Below are positions 1 to 10,651 of a stretch of 41,129 nt of DNA, in pieces. The translations under genes and the position numbers were made by a program. How positions within the stretch are numbered: position 1 is the first letter of the stretch; each line of letters starts with the position of its first letter. The stretch is from positions 1 to 41,129 of the forward strand of contig JAPUKJ010000040.1 in NCBI GenBank assembly GCA_027295705.1, given 5' to 3'. Under the pieces are notes generated by a model. It made no database searches. It saw nothing but the letters and a program-made list of their open reading frames with translations, and was not told the origin of the DNA. The stretch is from Ignavibacteria bacterium (GTDB taxonomy: Bacteria > Bacteroidota > Ignavibacteria > UBA10030 > UBA6906).

Positions 1-539
1 ATGACGGAGCCAACAAGTGCCGCAACGATGCCTATGAAATATTCCGTCGGCAGGTAGTCGACCTTCGGCGAGAATGCCACGACGATCGTCGCACTGACAA
101 AAAAGGCAGCTGTACCTTCGAGCGATTTCTTCATGAATTTATGCTTGCCGAACTTTATTCCGAAGAGAGCAGCTATGCTGTCCGAAATAATAAGTATGCT
201 AAACGCGGTAACGACGATGACCTTGGGAAAAATCAAGATACAAATAGAGGCAGAGAGAAGTACATACGTTGCTCCATTGAGTCGCAAAGTGCGATTGTCC
301 CGTTCGTGGGGCCGTAGCAGCCAACCGAAATACGTCTGGTAGATCTGCCAGGCGGCTGGATGCATGAAGCGTGCAACGTCGGCAAATGCAAAAGCCAGGG
401 TCAACGGGAGAAGAATCTTCAGGGCAGTCGATTTTTCAATGAAGTAATATATGATTGGGATGGAAAGCGAGCAGAGGTGGATAGCTTTGCGGATGAGTTC
501 TGCAGTATAACTCTGCTCACCATTCGCCGGCTCATTCAT
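1..539 (-). CDS. Dolichol/phytol/diacylglycerol kinase-like (CTP-dependent polyprenol kinase family) membrane protein, 3' end outside the window
   Basis: Not in the ORF track because it runs off the edge. Minus-strand reading from 539: [58 protein letters not shown]...[30 protein letters not shown]. The [29 protein letters not shown] pattern is typical of the family. ATGA overlap with the ftsH stop. Confidence 0.8.
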   Translation of the reverse strand, partial: MNEPANGEQSYTAELIRKAIHLCSLSIPIIYYFIEKSTALKILLPLTLAFAFADVARFMHPAAWQIYQTYFGWLLRPHERDNRTLRLNGATYVLLSASICILIFPKVIVVTAFSILIISDSIAALFGIKFGKHKFMKKSLEGTAAFFVSATIVVAFSPKVDYLPTEYFIGIVAALVGSV

Positions 540-2611
540 TTCTCACTTTTGGCGTCATCAGAATCTGATGCCACAATGGGTTGTTCCTTTTGGTTGGAAG
601 AGTTGTTCTGACCGTCTCCGCGTTTGTCCAATGGGGGGAGTTCTTCACCGCGAATAATTGTGTCTATCTCAATAGCATCGAGCATCTCTCTCTCGAGGAG
701 TGCATGTGAGAGTCGATGGAGTGTATCTATGTTGTCATTCAGAATCTTCTCTGCCCGGTTCATGCATGTGGTAACGATCTTTTTTGCTTCTTCATCGATC
801 GCAATTGCGGTATCTTCACTGTAATTTTTCTGACGTACGATCTGTTTGCCCAGGAAAATCTCCTCTTCTTTTTGCCCGTACGTAAGCGGTCCGAGTTTTT
901 CGCTCATACCCCATTCACATACCATCTTGCGGGCGATTTCAGTTGCACGTTCTATGTCATTGCTGGCTCCGGTGGTTAGTTCACCGAAGATAATTTTTTC
1001 CGCGGCGCGGCCACCGAAGGCATATGTAATCATTCCTTCCAGATAGGCTTTCGAATACGTGTGCTTCTCGTCGATGGGAAGATAGGTTGTCAATCCAAGT
1101 GCGCGTCCGCGTGGGATAATGGTAACCTTGTGCACTGGGTCAGCTTCAGGAACCATACGTGCGACGAGGACATGTCCAATTTCGTGATATGATGTCAACT
1201 TCTTTTCTCGATCTGATATGATCAGACTCTTGCGTTCCATCCCCATCATTACTTTGTCTTTGGATTCCTCGAAGTGCCGCATGCTCACAGCTTTATCATT
1301 CTGTCGGGCGGCGAGCAAGGCTGCTTCATTCACCAGATTTGCTAGGTCGGCACCTGCCAGGCCCGGTGTCCCCTTTGCGAGGATTTCCAGTTTGACGTCC
1401 TCGGCGAGCGGGATTTTCTTTGTATGGACCCGCAGTATCCCTTCGCGGCCTTTCACGTCGGGCCGATCAACGACGACCTGGCGGTCGAAGCGCCCAGGAC
1501 GCATGAGTGCTGGGTCAAGGACGTCTGGTCTATTTGTTGCAGCAATGATGATCACTCCACTGGTTTGGTCAAAGCCATCCATTTCCACAAGCAATTGGTT
1601 CAGAGTCTGCTCTCGCTCATCATGTCCGCCTCCCAAGCCTGCGCCGCGATGACGTCCCACAGCGTCCATTTCATCGATGAAAATAATACATGGGGCATTC
1701 TTTTTCCCTTGTTCAAACAAGTCCCGCACTCTGCTTGCCCCGACGCCAACGAACATTTCGACGAATTCAGCACCAGAGATGGAGAAGAATGGAACGCTAG
1801 CTTCTCCGGCCACTGCGCGCGCAAGAAGCGTCTTGCCAGTACCCGGAGGACCCAATAGCATTACTCCACGTGGGATCCTGCCGCCGAGCTTCTGAAATTT
1901 TGCAGGCTCCTTCAGGAACTCGATGATTTCGGCAAGCTCCATCTTTGCCTCATCTGCTCCAGCCACATCCAGAAATGTTACTTTGGGAGCTCCTTCGCTC
2001 AACACCTTGGCCCGGCTCTTGCCGAAGGAAAAAATCCCTTTTGGACCCCCGCCTTGCATTCGCCGCATGATAATGAGCCACACAACGAGTAACAGAACCC
2101 ACGGTAGTGCACCAATTAGGGCGCTCACCCATGCATTGTCTTCTTTTACAACGGTGAACTGCACTCCTCTTTCACTCCATTCTTTGATCACGTCGCTATC
2201 AAGGATGGGAAGTGTAAGTATGAACTTTCTCTGAATGAGAACCTCTCTTCCCTCACGAGTAACAGTCTCTGGGCTCCGAAGCTCCCCGTGAAAATCGTAA
2301 TTTGCAAACTCAGATTTCTTGATCGTTGCCTTTGCGATCCTATCGTTCTTGAGGAACTCTTGGTATTCCGTATAGGTTATCTCGACTTCGTTACCTTCCG
2401 TTCCTTTGAACAGCGTCATCACGAGGAATACAAGAAGGATGATAGCTGACCAACTGAGGACAACCTTTAATACTTTGTTCCAGTTGAAATCATCATCCGG
2501 TCGTCGTTGTTGTCCCGGTCGTCTGCTTCTTCCCGGGCGGGGGAAACGCCGCCTTTTTTCGGTGTCGGGGGGCCGTCTGTTCCCGCTATTAGATTTCTTC
2601 TGCTCTTCCAT
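536..2611 (-). CDS. ftsH: ATP-dependent zinc metalloprotease FtsH
   Basis: 691 aa. Two N-terminal TM segments, Walker [12 protein letters not shown] signature, SRH, and zinc motif HEIGH. Confidence 0.97.
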   Translation of the reverse strand: MEEQKKSNSGNRRPPDTEKRRRFPRPGRSRRPGQQRRPDDDFNWNKVLKVVLSWSAIILLVFLVMTLFKGTEGNEVEITYTEYQEFLKNDRIAKATIKKSEFANYDFHGELRSPETVTREGREVLIQRKFILTLPILDSDVIKEWSERGVQFTVVKEDNAWVSALIGALPWVLLLVVWLIIMRRMQGGGPKGIFSFGKSRAKVLSEGAPKVTFLDVAGADEAKMELAEIIEFLKEPAKFQKLGGRIPRGVMLLGPPGTGKTLLARAVAGEASVPFFSISGAEFVEMFVGVGASRVRDLFEQGKKNAPCIIFIDEMDAVGRHRGAGLGGGHDEREQTLNQLLVEMDGFDQTSGVIIIAATNRPDVLDPALMRPGRFDRQVVVDRPDVKGREGILRVHTKKIPLAEDVKLEILAKGTPGLAGADLANLVNEAALLAARQNDKAVSMRHFEESKDKVMMGMERKSLIISDREKKLTSYHEIGHVLVARMVPEADPVHKVTIIPRGRALGLTTYLPIDEKHTYSKAYLEGMITYAFGGRAAEKIIFGELTTGASNDIERATEIARKMVCEWGMSEKLGPLTYGQKEEEIFLGKQIVRQKNYSEDTAIAIDEEAKKIVTTCMNRAEKILNDNIDTLHRLSHALLEREMLDAIEIDTIIRGEELPPLDKRGDGQNNSSNQKEQPIVASDSDDAKSEK

Positions 2612-2631
2612 CGACCTGCGCTGCTCCTCTC

Positions 2632-3198
2632 TTATATATTAACACCAGCAGGATTTGTGTCCGATAACTTGTATATCCCTTTTAGGTTTCTCATCCTCTG
2701 GGCGTAGTCAAGACCATAGCCCAGTACAAAGTGTGAAGGGATGGTGAAGCCAACATAGTCTATGTGGACTGGTTTTTTGACAGCGTCCTTTTTATACAGC
2801 AAGGTTACAACCCTGAATGATTTCGGGTTCTGTCTGCAAATGATGTTCTTGATATAGTCCATAGAAAGTCCTGAGTCGATAATGTCTTCCACGATGATAA
2901 TATCGCGCCCTTCTATCTGGCAGTTGAGTTCTTTTAGCACTCTTACATCGCCAGAGCTGATCTTTGCATCACCATAGCTAGAAAGTTTGAGGAAGTCAAT
3001 CTCACATTCAATTGTCACCTCGCGAATCAAGTCGGCAAAAAAGATAAACGAGCCGTTAAGCACTCCAATGAATATCGGCACAGTTCCCTTATATGTTCTA
3101 CTGATTTCTTGTGCGAGTTGTTTCACCTTCGTCTTGATCTGACGCTCGCTGATCATAACGACGAAGTTATCCCCGTTAACCCTTATCTTTTTTTTCAT
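2632..3198 (-). CDS. hpt: Hypoxanthine phosphoribosyltransferase
   Basis: PRPP-binding motif [17 protein letters not shown]. Conserved tilS-hpt-ftsH order. The start may be the internal Met near 3156, which would remove the overlap with tilS. Confidence 0.93.
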   Translation of the reverse strand: MKKKIRVNGDNFVVMISERQIKTKVKQLAQEISRTYKGTVPIFIGVLNGSFIFFADLIREVTIECEIDFLKLSSYGDAKISSGDVRVLKELNCQIEGRDIIIVEDIIDSGLSMDYIKNIICRQNPKSFRVVTLLYKKDAVKKPVHIDYVGFTIPSHFVLGYGLDYAQRMRNLKGIYKLSDTNPAGVNI

Positions 3199-4600
3199 TC
3201 GGCCTATTTGGAGAACCTGAAAATTCTAGCTTCATTACATGCCTTGTTTCATCGGTGACCTTAAAGCGGTCGTCGATGCGCTGTCCACACACCCAGACGA
3301 CCTCACCATTCTTTGTTTCAAGGATCGGAATGTTGTGCTTTTCGTAAATCGGAATCTTTGAGTCGATAAAGAAATCGCTGATCTTCTTCTTTGTTTTCAT
3401 TCCCAGCGGGACAAATGAATCGCCAGCACTCCATGTTCGCAGGATGAGCTCTCCGTTCTGAATCCTATCAGCATCGATAAATTCCGCATTTTTTTTGTTG
3501 TTTAATGAAATATTCTTCGCTTCAACAACTTGCGATGCAAAACGGAACTTGTCAAACTCATAGGTATGGTTCGGCCGAACTGTGATTTTGAACTCGGTTG
3601 CCGGTTCTGTTTTTCTCATGACCAGGTTTTCGCGATCGCGGAACACGACGTATTCCTTGGAGAGCGCGACCCATGAGCCGGTTAGTCCCTCCATCAATTC
3701 GAGAATTGCGTTGACTTGCTCGTACTCCAGCTTCCTCTGTGTAAACTGTTCCGCTGCTAGCATCACAATATATTGCTGCAGCAGGATCGGATTGCTTCGC
3801 AGTCGAGGAATGGCAAGCTGTAACTCCTCATCGGATTTCTTTGCGATCATCAAGTCAAAGCTTTGGCGGGCGGTGTACGTTAAAAAGCCCTCCAGTTCGC
3901 GGAACAACTCAGCGGAACGATGGAGCGTCTGCACAACGTTTGGGTTCACCTGCTCCTTTACAGGAGCGAGGATACGGTGACGGATGAAATTGCGTGTGTA
4001 ATAATCTTTCTCGTTCGACGAATCCGTGCGAAACGTCAGTTGGTCTTGGGCTGCATACTGTTCGATTTCGCTCCGTTGCGCGAAGAGTAGAGGTCTGACG
4101 ATTCTTCTGTCCACTCTATAGACAGGAATACCTGATAGGCCCTGTACGCCGGCTCCGCGAAAGAGGTTCAGCAGAATAGTCTCCGCATTGTCATCGGCGT
4201 TGTGAGCAGTTGCAATCTTGTCCGATCCGCTGGAAAGCAATAGCTTTTCCAGGAACTCGTACCGCAACTTGCGCGCTGCTTCCTGGACGCCCAGTTTGTT
4301 GTGCTGTGCGTACTCAGCTGTGTTTGCGCGCTCTACGTAGAAATCAAATCCGTGATGCTGTGCCAGTTGAGCAACGTGATGTTCATCCTCGTCGGCTTCG
4401 CTGCCTCGAAGCTCGTGGTTGAAATGAGCCACAATGATCGTCAGGCCGAATGCGTCCTGCTCTTTGGCGAGCAAGTCCAGCAATACGACGGAATCAACCC
4501 CTCCGCTGACGGCAGCAATAATCTTGTCTCTTTCCTCGATTAATTGCCGGCGGCGGCTGAACTCATGAAACCGTGTTAGAAACGCTCGTGACGAAAACAT
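3176..4600 (-). CDS. tilS: tRNA(Ile)-lysidine synthase
   Basis: SGGVDSVVLLDLL PP-loop, HFNHELRGSEADEDE, ATAHNADDNAETILLNLFRGAGVQGLSGI. Confidence 0.95.
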   Translation of the reverse strand: MFSSRAFLTRFHEFSRRRQLIEERDKIIAAVSGGVDSVVLLDLLAKEQDAFGLTIIVAHFNHELRGSEADEDEHHVAQLAQHHGFDFYVERANTAEYAQHNKLGVQEAARKLRYEFLEKLLLSSGSDKIATAHNADDNAETILLNLFRGAGVQGLSGIPVYRVDRRIVRPLLFAQRSEIEQYAAQDQLTFRTDSSNEKDYYTRNFIRHRILAPVKEQVNPNVVQTLHRSAELFRELEGFLTYTARQSFDLMIAKKSDEELQLAIPRLRSNPILLQQYIVMLAAEQFTQRKLEYEQVNAILELMEGLTGSWVALSKEYVVFRDRENLVMRKTEPATEFKITVRPNHTYEFDKFRFASQVVEAKNISLNNKKNAEFIDADRIQNGELILRTWSAGDSFVPLGMKTKKKISDFFIDSKIPIYEKHNIPILETKNGEVVWVCGQRIDDRFKVTDETRHVMKLEFSGSPNRPNEKKDKG

Positions 4601-4741
4601 AGCCTACTCTTGATTCATCTAAGAAAAATTCCCCTTCGCGTGGGGCAACTCCTGAGTGCATTTTACTCTTTGTGCGCCGATCGCCTGCGCGTGGAGACTT
4701 TTATCTTCGTTGCCTGCCGTCAAAGGGGAGTGGGACCGATG

Positions 4742-4815
4742 TAGCGGGAGAGGGATTCGAACCCCCGACACATGGATTATGATTCCATTGCTCTAACCAA
4801 CTGAGCTATCCCGCC
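4742..4815 (-). tRNA. tRNA with CAT anticodon (probably elongator tRNA-Met; tRNA-Ile2 not excluded)
   Basis: Minus strand folds as a cloverleaf: GGCGGGA TA GCTC AGTTGGTTA GAGC A ATGGA ATCATAA TCCAT GTGTC GGGGG TTCGAAT CCCTC TCCCGCT A. CCA is not encoded. Confidence 0.93.
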
Positions 4816-5231
4816 ACGTATGACAATTTTGCTGAGCCACGCCTCTCACGATATTGATGAGTCGTGAAGCAATTAGCATGTCAGAGTTACCTGTGCCCCG
4901 TGGGAGGCACCATCGTTGCAAACAGGTCAAAAACAGTGTGAATGCTTGAAAAATATAATACTTATTGGCCTAAAGAGCAAGGGTCCAAGATATGGTCATC
5001 CATCGGCGTCCGTTGAGAATTGAAGCTTTAATAGGTATATTTTCGTGAGTAGTCGATGAGCAGATATGTCACACACAGCAACGAATGAATGTGAGACCCA
5101 AATTCACACCTTCCGCAAGCAAAGGTACTATGTGATGTTATCAAATTTTGCGTTTGTATCTCATTTGAGGAGTGTGGTTGCGGAATTGAAGGAATCCATG
5201 GGGTCCGATGCGCCGCAGTCGTCACTATTGA

Positions 5232-6152
5232 TTGGCGCTAACGATGCAATCTATGCTTGCAAACAACGTTGATGCAGTCGTTGCGCCCGCCGTACAATCA
5301 ACAGAAGCTCAGATTGTTCAGGCCTACAAGTATTGCGAAGAACTCACCAGAAGTCATTATGAGAACTTCCCGGTTGCGTCACGGTTTATTCCCAAATTCT
5401 ACCGCCCCCACATCTGCAATATTTACGCCTTTGCTCGGATTGCGGATGATCTCGCTGATGAAGGTAAGCTGCAGCCGGATGAACGGCTCCGGAAACTTGA
5501 TGATTGGGGGGAAAAGCTCGATGGATGCTTTGATGGAAAACCGGAAGGCCCAGTTTTTCTGGCCCTTGCGGAAACCGTTGCCAAATTCGAGATTCCCAAG
5601 ACTCCATTTGTCCGTTTATTAAGAGCCTTCCGGATGGATGTAACTCAGAGAAGGTTTGAGACATTTAAGCAGCTACGGCACTATTGTGAGCACTCTGCGG
5701 ACCCAATTGGAGAACTGGTACTCTACGTTTTTGGGTGTGCCTCAGATCGAACTGTTTCCCTCTCCAACAAAATCTGCACTGGACTTCAGCTTGCAAACTT
5801 CTGGCAGGACGTATCTGTTGATTGGGCAAAAGATCGGATCTATATACCTCTTGAAGATTTTCGTCGTTTTGGCTATACTGAGGACGCTCTCATGCAGCAA
5901 ATCGCCGATGAGCGTTTCTCCCGACTGATGGAATTTGAAGTTAGCCGTACCAAAAGGTTCTTCGAAGAGGGAAGACCTTTGATTAATGAGGTGGCGAGTG
6001 ACCTTCGCTTTGAACTCACTCTTACTTGGTACGGCGGGATGGCCATTCTCAACAAAATTGAAGGTGACGGTTGCAACGTCTTGACAAAACGACCGGCTAT
6101 CTCTTCGATGGATAAACTCATACTCCTTTCAAAAGCGATGTTTCGTAGGTGA
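5232..6152 (+). CDS. hpnC: Squalene/phytoene synthase family protein HpnC
   Basis: ARIADDLADEG and NFWQDVSVDWAKDRIYIPLEDF motifs. Followed directly by hpnD and hpnE. Start is ambiguous (TTG 5232 or ATG 5244). Confidence 0.9.
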   Translation: MALTMQSMLANNVDAVVAPAVQSTEAQIVQAYKYCEELTRSHYENFPVASRFIPKFYRPHICNIYAFARIADDLADEGKLQPDERLRKLDDWGEKLDGCFDGKPEGPVFLALAETVAKFEIPKTPFVRLLRAFRMDVTQRRFETFKQLRHYCEHSADPIGELVLYVFGCASDRTVSLSNKICTGLQLANFWQDVSVDWAKDRIYIPLEDFRRFGYTEDALMQQIADERFSRLMEFEVSRTKRFFEEGRPLINEVASDLRFELTLTWYGGMAILNKIEGDGCNVLTKRPAISSMDKLILLSKAMFRR

Positions 6153-6991
6153 CTGCTTCTGCTGCCGCCATAGCGAAAAGCAGCAACACGAGTTTCTATT
6201 ACTCGTTTTCCGTGTTGCCCAAACACAAGCGTGAGGCGATCCACGCTGTCTATGCCTTTTGCCGGCACACAGATGATATTGTGGACGATGATGCGGACGA
6301 AGCGCGAAAAGTGATCCTTCTCCGTAAGTGGAGAACGGAGCTTGGGCATGCACTCAGAGGCACCTCGTCCTATCCCATTCTCAATCAGTTGAGCGCAACA
6401 GCACGTCAGTTTAACATTCCCGTCGACCATTTTTACGATCTCATTCGCGGAGTAGAGCTCGATCTTGTGAAAACCCGTTACCAAACGTTTGAGGAACTAC
6501 GCGAGTATTGCTATCTTGTCGCTTCATCTGCAGGATTGATGTGCCGCCAGATATTCGGCTATAGGAATGAATCCACGAGAGATTACGCCATCAATCTAGG
6601 CATCGCACTTCAACTCACTAACATTCTGCGCGACGTGAAGGATGATGCCAGAAGGGGAAGGATTTATCTTCCCCTCGAAGATTTTGAGAGGTTTAGCTAT
6701 AGTGAGGACGACTTGTTTAATTCTCGGTATACCCCTGAATTTGTTAACCTTATGCGGTTCGAGTGTGACCGGGCCAGTCGGTATTTCGACCGTGCGCGCG
6801 ATGCGCTGAAGGATGAGGACAAGCATTTCTTCTTTCCTGCTCGCATCATGTGGTCGATCTACGCGCATACACTGCGCCGAATCATGCATGCTGACTACAA
6901 TGTGTTTAAGGGACGCATTTCGATATCTAGATTCTTACAACTCCTAATCACCTTCCGTTACTGGCTCAGCCATCACCTGAAATATTCATAG
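6149..6991 (+). CDS. hpnD: Presqualene diphosphate synthase HpnD
   Basis: RHTDDIVDDDADE and NILRDVKDDARRGRIYLPLEDFERF motifs. GTG start overlaps the hpnC stop (GTGA). Confidence 0.9.
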   Translation: MTASAAAIAKSSNTSFYYSFSVLPKHKREAIHAVYAFCRHTDDIVDDDADEARKVILLRKWRTELGHALRGTSSYPILNQLSATARQFNIPVDHFYDLIRGVELDLVKTRYQTFEELREYCYLVASSAGLMCRQIFGYRNESTRDYAINLGIALQLTNILRDVKDDARRGRIYLPLEDFERFSYSEDDLFNSRYTPEFVNLMRFECDRASRYFDRARDALKDEDKHFFFPARIMWSIYAHTLRRIMHADYNVFKGRISISRFLQLLITFRYWLSHHLKYS

Positions 6992-7026
6992 GACTTCCCT
7001 CAAGACGGCTCACTCCCTTAAGTGTA

Positions 7027-8361
7027 ATGACATCTAAACAGGTTGTAATTGTTGGTGGTGGGGTGAGTGGGCTTTCTGCTGGCGTCTGCTTGAGTGAACG
7101 AGGTGTCCCCGTCACACTGCTGGAGCAGAAGCCAACTCTTGGTGGACGTGCATATTCTTTCAAGGATGCAGAAACCGGTGACATCATCGATAACGGTCAG
7201 CACGTGTTGATAGTCGGCTACGAACGGACCATGCAGTTTCTCAAGACCATTGGCACTCTCCATCTGCTTTCAATCCAGCCATTACCCGTCTTGATTTTTC
7301 ATCACCCACAAAAAGGTTTCTGCCGATTTCAGTTGCCCAAACTACCAACCCCGATGCATTTCATCGTTGGGATTCTCCAGAGCAATCTCTTTTCTTTTAT
7401 GGATCGGTGGAGAATGCTGCGAGCTGGTAAGGACATCCAAGCGGCTGATGTGGAGGATTCGCTAGCGACTATGACCGTCGAGCAATGGCTGGATTCTGTC
7501 GGACAGTCCGCCGAATGTAGGCGTTCGTTCTGGGAACCTATCGCAGTTTCCATGATGAATGAGAACCTTGCTACTGCGCCAGCCCTCCCTTTCGTACGAT
7601 CGCTACGGAAAGCTTTTCTCGGTAATTGGCGAAATGCATGTCTAGCCGTCCCCAACGTTGGCCTGAGTCAATTGTATGTCGAAGGTTCACAGAAATACAT
7701 TGACACCCACGGCGGCAAAATCAGTTGCGGTGCGGATGTCGTGGAAATTCTTTTCAAAGATTCTCTGGTAGAGCGTGTTAGACTGCGGAACAACGTGGAG
7801 GTAGAATGCACTGCACTGATCCTTGCGGTTCCCCCGTACAGGGTACAAGCGCTGTTGCCTGATGCAATGTTGAGGGGTCCCTCTCTTTCCGATATTCAGT
7901 CAATCAGATATTCACCGATCATTTCAGCCCATCTTTGGTTCGTAAAGGATTTTATGGATCACGAATTTTGCGGCCTCATTGGCAGGAGGACGCAATGGCT
8001 CTTCAACAGAAGAAAAATCATTAAAGAGTCCGGTAAAGGCGGGCACGTTTCTGCGGTGATTAGTGCAGCATATGACTTTGTAGAGTACTCAAATGAGGAG
8101 TTGATTCGTTTGACGCTCGAAGACATTCGTAGTGTTTATCCTGCTCTAGCGACTGAGCCTACACACGCGGTCGTGATAAGAGAAAAACGAGCAACTTTCT
8201 CGCTGACGCCAAAGACAGAGTATTTGCGACCTCCGCAGGAAACTTCCGTCCCGAACCTCTTTCTAGCTGGTGACTGGACCAATACCGGCTATCCTGCGAC
8301 CATTGAAGGAGCAATCGTAAGCGCCGAACGATGTGCTGATTTGGCGATGCGGGTGGTTTAA
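7027..8361 (+). CDS. hpnE: Hydroxysqualene dehydroxylase / squalene-associated FAD-dependent desaturase HpnE
   Basis: N-terminal Rossmann GGGVSGLSAGVCLSERGVPVTLLEQKPTLGGRAYSF; C-terminal LFLAGDWTNTGYPATIEGAIVSAERCADL. Confidence 0.92.
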   Translation: MTSKQVVIVGGGVSGLSAGVCLSERGVPVTLLEQKPTLGGRAYSFKDAETGDIIDNGQHVLIVGYERTMQFLKTIGTLHLLSIQPLPVLIFHHPQKGFCRFQLPKLPTPMHFIVGILQSNLFSFMDRWRMLRAGKDIQAADVEDSLATMTVEQWLDSVGQSAECRRSFWEPIAVSMMNENLATAPALPFVRSLRKAFLGNWRNACLAVPNVGLSQLYVEGSQKYIDTHGGKISCGADVVEILFKDSLVERVRLRNNVEVECTALILAVPPYRVQALLPDAMLRGPSLSDIQSIRYSPIISAHLWFVKDFMDHEFCGLIGRRTQWLFNRRKIIKESGKGGHVSAVISAAYDFVEYSNEELIRLTLEDIRSVYPALATEPTHAVVIREKRATFSLTPKTEYLRPPQETSVPNLFLAGDWTNTGYPATIEGAIVSAERCADLAMRVV

Positions 8362-8505
8362 TTGTAATTCCCTCACCGCATCAATTTGGTTGAAGTTGGG
8401 ACAGGTTTCCATCGCATACGCAGAGACTTACTCCCGTTGCTTTTCTTCCGCAAAATCCAGATATTTATCGCGGAACAACAGGTTAGCTCAGTATCATATT
8501 AGGTT

Positions 8506-8880
8506 ATGCAATCAGAAAAGTTCGTGTTGCTTGTGGATGACGAACCGGCAAGCTTAAACGCCACGAAGGTGGGGTTGGTCGATAGGGGATTCAATGTAAG
8601 GGCTGTTGAAGGAGCGGAAGCGGCATTAAAGGAGATTCGTTCTGAGAAGCCCAGCATTGTTGTTTCTGATCTCGTCATGCCGGGGACGAACGGGTTTGAG
8701 CTATTCCAGGAAGTCCAGAAAGGTCCCGAATACCGCTCGATCCCGTTTGTGTTCCTCACTGCCGTTGACGATTATTATGCGAAGAAATTTGGTAAAGAGA
8801 TCGGTGGAGCTGCCTATATAACTAAACCTGTCGACTTGGACGAACTGGAGAAGATCATTAAAGAAAAACTCGGCGAGTAG
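8506..8880 (+). CDS. Single-domain response regulator (CheY-like receiver)
   Basis: LLVDDEPASL, phospho-acceptor Asp in IVVSDLVMPGTNGFEL, FLTAVDD, YITKPVDLDEL. Confidence 0.9.
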   Translation: MQSEKFVLLVDDEPASLNATKVGLVDRGFNVRAVEGAEAALKEIRSEKPSIVVSDLVMPGTNGFELFQEVQKGPEYRSIPFVFLTAVDDYYAKKFGKEIGGAAYITKPVDLDELEKIIKEKLGE

Positions 8881-8916
8881 TGCATTGACTTGTGGAGGCT
8901 TGCGTTCATAGTTAGC

Positions 8917-8940
8917 ATCCCGCAATAAGCGGGATTTTTT
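8917..8940 (+). terminator. Intrinsic terminator
   Basis: ATCCCGC-AATAA-GCGGGAT followed by a T run, 37 nt after the receiver gene stop. Confidence 0.85.
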
Positions 8941-9172
8941 ATATTTGGTCACCATCTGTTCTGAAGATTTGCTCGGCTTGGCTCGTGAGCGTGTGCTCTC
9001 CTACTTTTCATGTATGGGATGTTCGTGCCTTCGGTTATCCTCGAAGTCGGCATTGGTTAGTTTGTGCTCGTAGGGGCCGGCATGCAGGTGGTTGAACTTC
9101 CCCCCAAAATTTGTTACTCTACACCGACCTATTACACACCTCTCCAATTATTCCTAATAACACAGACGTTCG

Positions 9173-9778
9173 ATGAACCCGGTAATCCTCCTACGCCACG
9201 GCGAATCGCAGTGGAATTTGGAGAACCGTTTCACAGGATGGGTTGATGTACCTCTTTCCCAGAAAGGCATCGAAGAAGCGCGGAACGCTGGTGAGAAACT
9301 GAAAAGCTTTAGGTTCGACAGGGCTTTTACGTCAGTTCTGAAGCGCGCAAAAGATACGCTTGACATCGTGCTCGATATCATCGGTCAAAAAGATATTCCG
9401 ATTGATTATCACCATGCGTTGAACGAACGTCACTACGGTGACTTGCAAGGTTTGAACAAGGCTGAGACTGCGCGGAAGTATGGCGATGCGCAGGTGAAAA
9501 TCTGGCGAAGAAGCTATGATGTTAGCCCACGAAACGGTGAAAGTCTTAAGGACACCGCTGAAAGAACCTTGCCCTATTGGAAAAAAAAGATCCTGCCTTG
9601 TGTAACGAAAGGTGAACGGATCATCATTTCTGCACATGGAAACAGTCTTCGTGCGTTGGTGATGCACCTTGACAACCTCTCAAAAGAAGAAGTGCTGGAA
9701 CTCAATATCCCAACGGGAGTTCCACTTTTGTATGAGTTCGACGCTTCCGGGAAACCGACCTCCCATAAATACCTCTGA
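9173..9778 (+). CDS. gpmA: 2,3-bisphosphoglycerate-dependent phosphoglycerate mutase
   Basis: [58 protein letters not shown]. Confidence 0.94.
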   Translation: MNPVILLRHGESQWNLENRFTGWVDVPLSQKGIEEARNAGEKLKSFRFDRAFTSVLKRAKDTLDIVLDIIGQKDIPIDYHHALNERHYGDLQGLNKAETARKYGDAQVKIWRRSYDVSPRNGESLKDTAERTLPYWKKKILPCVTKGERIIISAHGNSLRALVMHLDNLSKEEVLELNIPTGVPLLYEFDASGKPTSHKYL

Positions 9779-9791
9779 GAACGTCATCCTT

Positions 9792-10076
9792 ATGCTCCGA
9801 TTTTCCTTTTTATGGCTCGTCTGGATCACGCTGCCTCTGTCGCAAACGAGTAGACAAATTCCTCCTATGAAGATCTCCCTTGATGGCCAATGGTTGTTTA
9901 AAGCCGATCCCGAAAAAGCTGGTGTAGACGACAAGTGGTACGCTGAGGAGACTGACCGTTCTGAATGGCAAACGGTTCAAGTCCCGAATTTCTGGAAGGA
10001 ATACCCCGGTCTCGCTGCATACGCCCATACAAAGAGAATTGGTGGTAAGGATAGAAATCGTATAGTATTTGTATAA
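9792..10076 (+). pseudogene. Truncated glycoside hydrolase family 2-like protein (signal peptide plus the start of the sugar-binding domain)
   Basis: MLRFSFLWLVWITLPLSQTSRQIPPMKISLDGQWLFKADPEKAGVDDKWYAEETDRSEWQTVQVPNFWKEYPG resembles GH2 N-termini. Stops after about 94 aa with no GH2 continuation seen downstream. Confidence 0.6.
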
Positions 10077-10235
10077 TGAAGATTAGTATTCCATGTTTTG
10101 ATTGATCCTATTGAAAATCGCTTGGTACGTTAAGATACGAAAATTGTATAGGACAGTGCAGTGATATCGCTGATTTTCCACTGCTTGATTTCCCCCGACG
10201 ATTCTTGTAACTTTACCTGAAGGAACGAAATTGCT

Positions 10236-10640
10236 ATGGCATACTGGTTGTTGAAGACTGAGTCTTCGGTTTACTCGTACGGCGACCTTGAGCGGGACAA
10301 AAAGACGGTTTGGGATAGTGTGGCTAACAACACTGCGTTGAAGAACCTGAGAGCTATGAAAAAGGGGGACCGCGTGTTCATTTATCATTCCGGGGATGAG
10401 AAATGTATCGTCGGGATTGCCGAGATAGTGTCCGGAGCGTATCCGGATTCTCAGAAAACCGATTCAAGATTTGTCGTTGTTGACCTCAAACCAAGAAAGA
10501 GACTAAGGAACACCGTGCCGCTTGCTGACATAAAAGCAAGAAAAGGGTTCAGGGATTTTGCCTTAGTTCGCATCCCACGTCTTTCCGTCATGCCTGTTTC
10601 TGCTGGACAGTGGAAAACGCTACTGTCGATGTCTGACTGA
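10236..10640 (+). CDS. EVE domain-containing protein
   Basis: MAYWLLKTESSVYSYGDLERDKKTVWDSVANNTALKNLRAMKKGDRVFIYHSGDEKCIVGIAEI. Confidence 0.92.
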   Translation: MAYWLLKTESSVYSYGDLERDKKTVWDSVANNTALKNLRAMKKGDRVFIYHSGDEKCIVGIAEIVSGAYPDSQKTDSRFVVVDLKPRKRLRNTVPLADIKARKGFRDFALVRIPRLSVMPVSAGQWKTLLSMSD

Positions 10641-10651
10641 GCCTACCTCCG

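Noticed and set aside
1218-1858. 144-aa plus-strand ORFs inside ftsH
   Set aside because: Antisense shadow ORFs of a clearly coding AAA protease; no motifs.
5873-6484. 203-aa minus-strand ORF across hpnC/hpnD
   Set aside because: Antisense to two well-supported genes; no recognisable features.
10083-10388. 101-aa minus-strand ORF overlapping the EVE gene
   Set aside because: Overlaps a strongly supported plus-strand gene and has no family motif or SD.
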